A stretch of 5,764 nt of DNA. It comes from Candidatus Aminicenantota bacterium. GTDB taxonomy: Bacteria; Acidobacteriota; Aminicenantia; Aminicenantales; Aminicenantaceae. Below are positions 5,636 through 5,764 of the stretch, piece by piece. How positions within the stretch are numbered: the stretch's first letter is position 1; each line of letters opens with the position of its first letter. The stretch covers positions 1 through 5,764 of the forward strand of contig JAUXEH010000204.1 in the NCBI GenBank assembly GCA_030620655.1, read 5' to 3'. Position numbers and translations under genes: made by a program. Under the pieces are notes generated by a model. The model was not told the origin of the DNA. It ran no database searches and was given only the letters and a program-made list of their open reading frames with translations.

Positions 5636-5764
5636 ATGGAGAACTCATACCTGATCGAAACAAAGAAACTCGTCAAGATCTACCCCATGGGAGAGCATAA
5701 GCTCTTCGCCTTGAACAAGGTCGATCTGCAGTTCAAAAAAGCCGAGTTTGCCGGCCTGGTGGGA
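5636..5764 (+). CDS. ABC transporter ATP-binding protein, LolD/MacB type (N-terminal fragment)
   Basis: Forty-three residues are visible before the window ends, so the gene is partial. KKLVKIYPMGEHKLFALNKVDL followed by EFAGLVG reproduces the start of LolD/MacB/FtsE-type ATPases: the A-loop tyrosine (Y16) that stacks on ATP, the MGE..ALNKVDL segment, and the strand leading into the Walker A loop, which lies just beyond the edge. There is no signal peptide; the protein acts on the cytoplasmic face with a membrane permease, typically an FtsX/MacB-fold protein encoded next. AAGGGAAG lies about five bases before the ATG. It follows the barrel gene by 19 bases and is surely co-transcribed. The visible part cannot separate lipoprotein release, peptide or drug export, or lipid transport. 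Confidence 0.85.
   Translation, partial: MENSYLIETKKLVKIYPMGEHKLFALNKVDLQFKKAEFAGLVG

Noticed and set aside
4426..5676. 416-codon open frame on the minus strand
   Set aside because: It is antisense to the barrel gene, with no recognisable domain or ribosome site; the opposite strand has a signal peptide, barrel pattern and operon context.

Overview
The window comes from a GC-rich, Gram-negative (two-membrane) bacterium. Two proteins look like outer-membrane beta barrels with signal peptides, and one carries the CBM9-like plus DUF5916 architecture that is common in Acidobacteriota, Aminicenantota, Gemmatimonadota and Bacteroidota. The canonical TTGACA/TATAAT-type promoters and GGAGG-type ribosome sites argue against Bacteroidota. 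An acidobacterial or aminicenantal origin is my best guess, from gene content only.

Layout. (1) 1-180, minus: N-terminal 60 residues of a probable PEP/pyruvate-binding (PPDK_N-like) protein, cut by the window edge. (2) 181-483: about 300 bp without a convincing gene, packed with copies of a 16-bp repeat (consensus CCTGRATTATTCATAA). These are arranged as two abutting units bounded by inverted repeats: a 48-bp unit, and a 195-bp MITE-like unit with an internal 14-bp inverted repeat. (3) 484-3126, minus: an 880-residue secreted CBM9-like/DUF5916 protein with a probable C-terminal barrel. (4) 3127-3278: a divergent promoter region. (5) 3279-3721, plus: two tiny genes overlapping by one base, encoding a 67-residue soluble protein and a 79-residue single-pass membrane protein; I recognise neither. 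(6) 3722-3847: another copy of the 16-bp repeat directly after the stop codon, palindromic candidate operators, and a very strong sigma70-type promoter. (7) 3848-end, plus: a tight operon of a TetR-family regulator, an outer-membrane barrel protein overlapping it by 4 bp, and the first 43 residues of a LolD/MacB-type ABC ATPase.

How the genes work together. The TetR-barrel-ABC cluster looks like an autoregulated export system: an inducer-sensing repressor, an inner-membrane ABC ATPase (its permease is expected just beyond the window), and a dedicated outer-membrane protein. The two small genes upstream have their own promoter and could be separate or functionally linked. The DUF5916 gene is a divergent, independent unit. 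The most unusual sequence-level features are the dispersed inverted-repeat family and the unrecognised small-protein pair.
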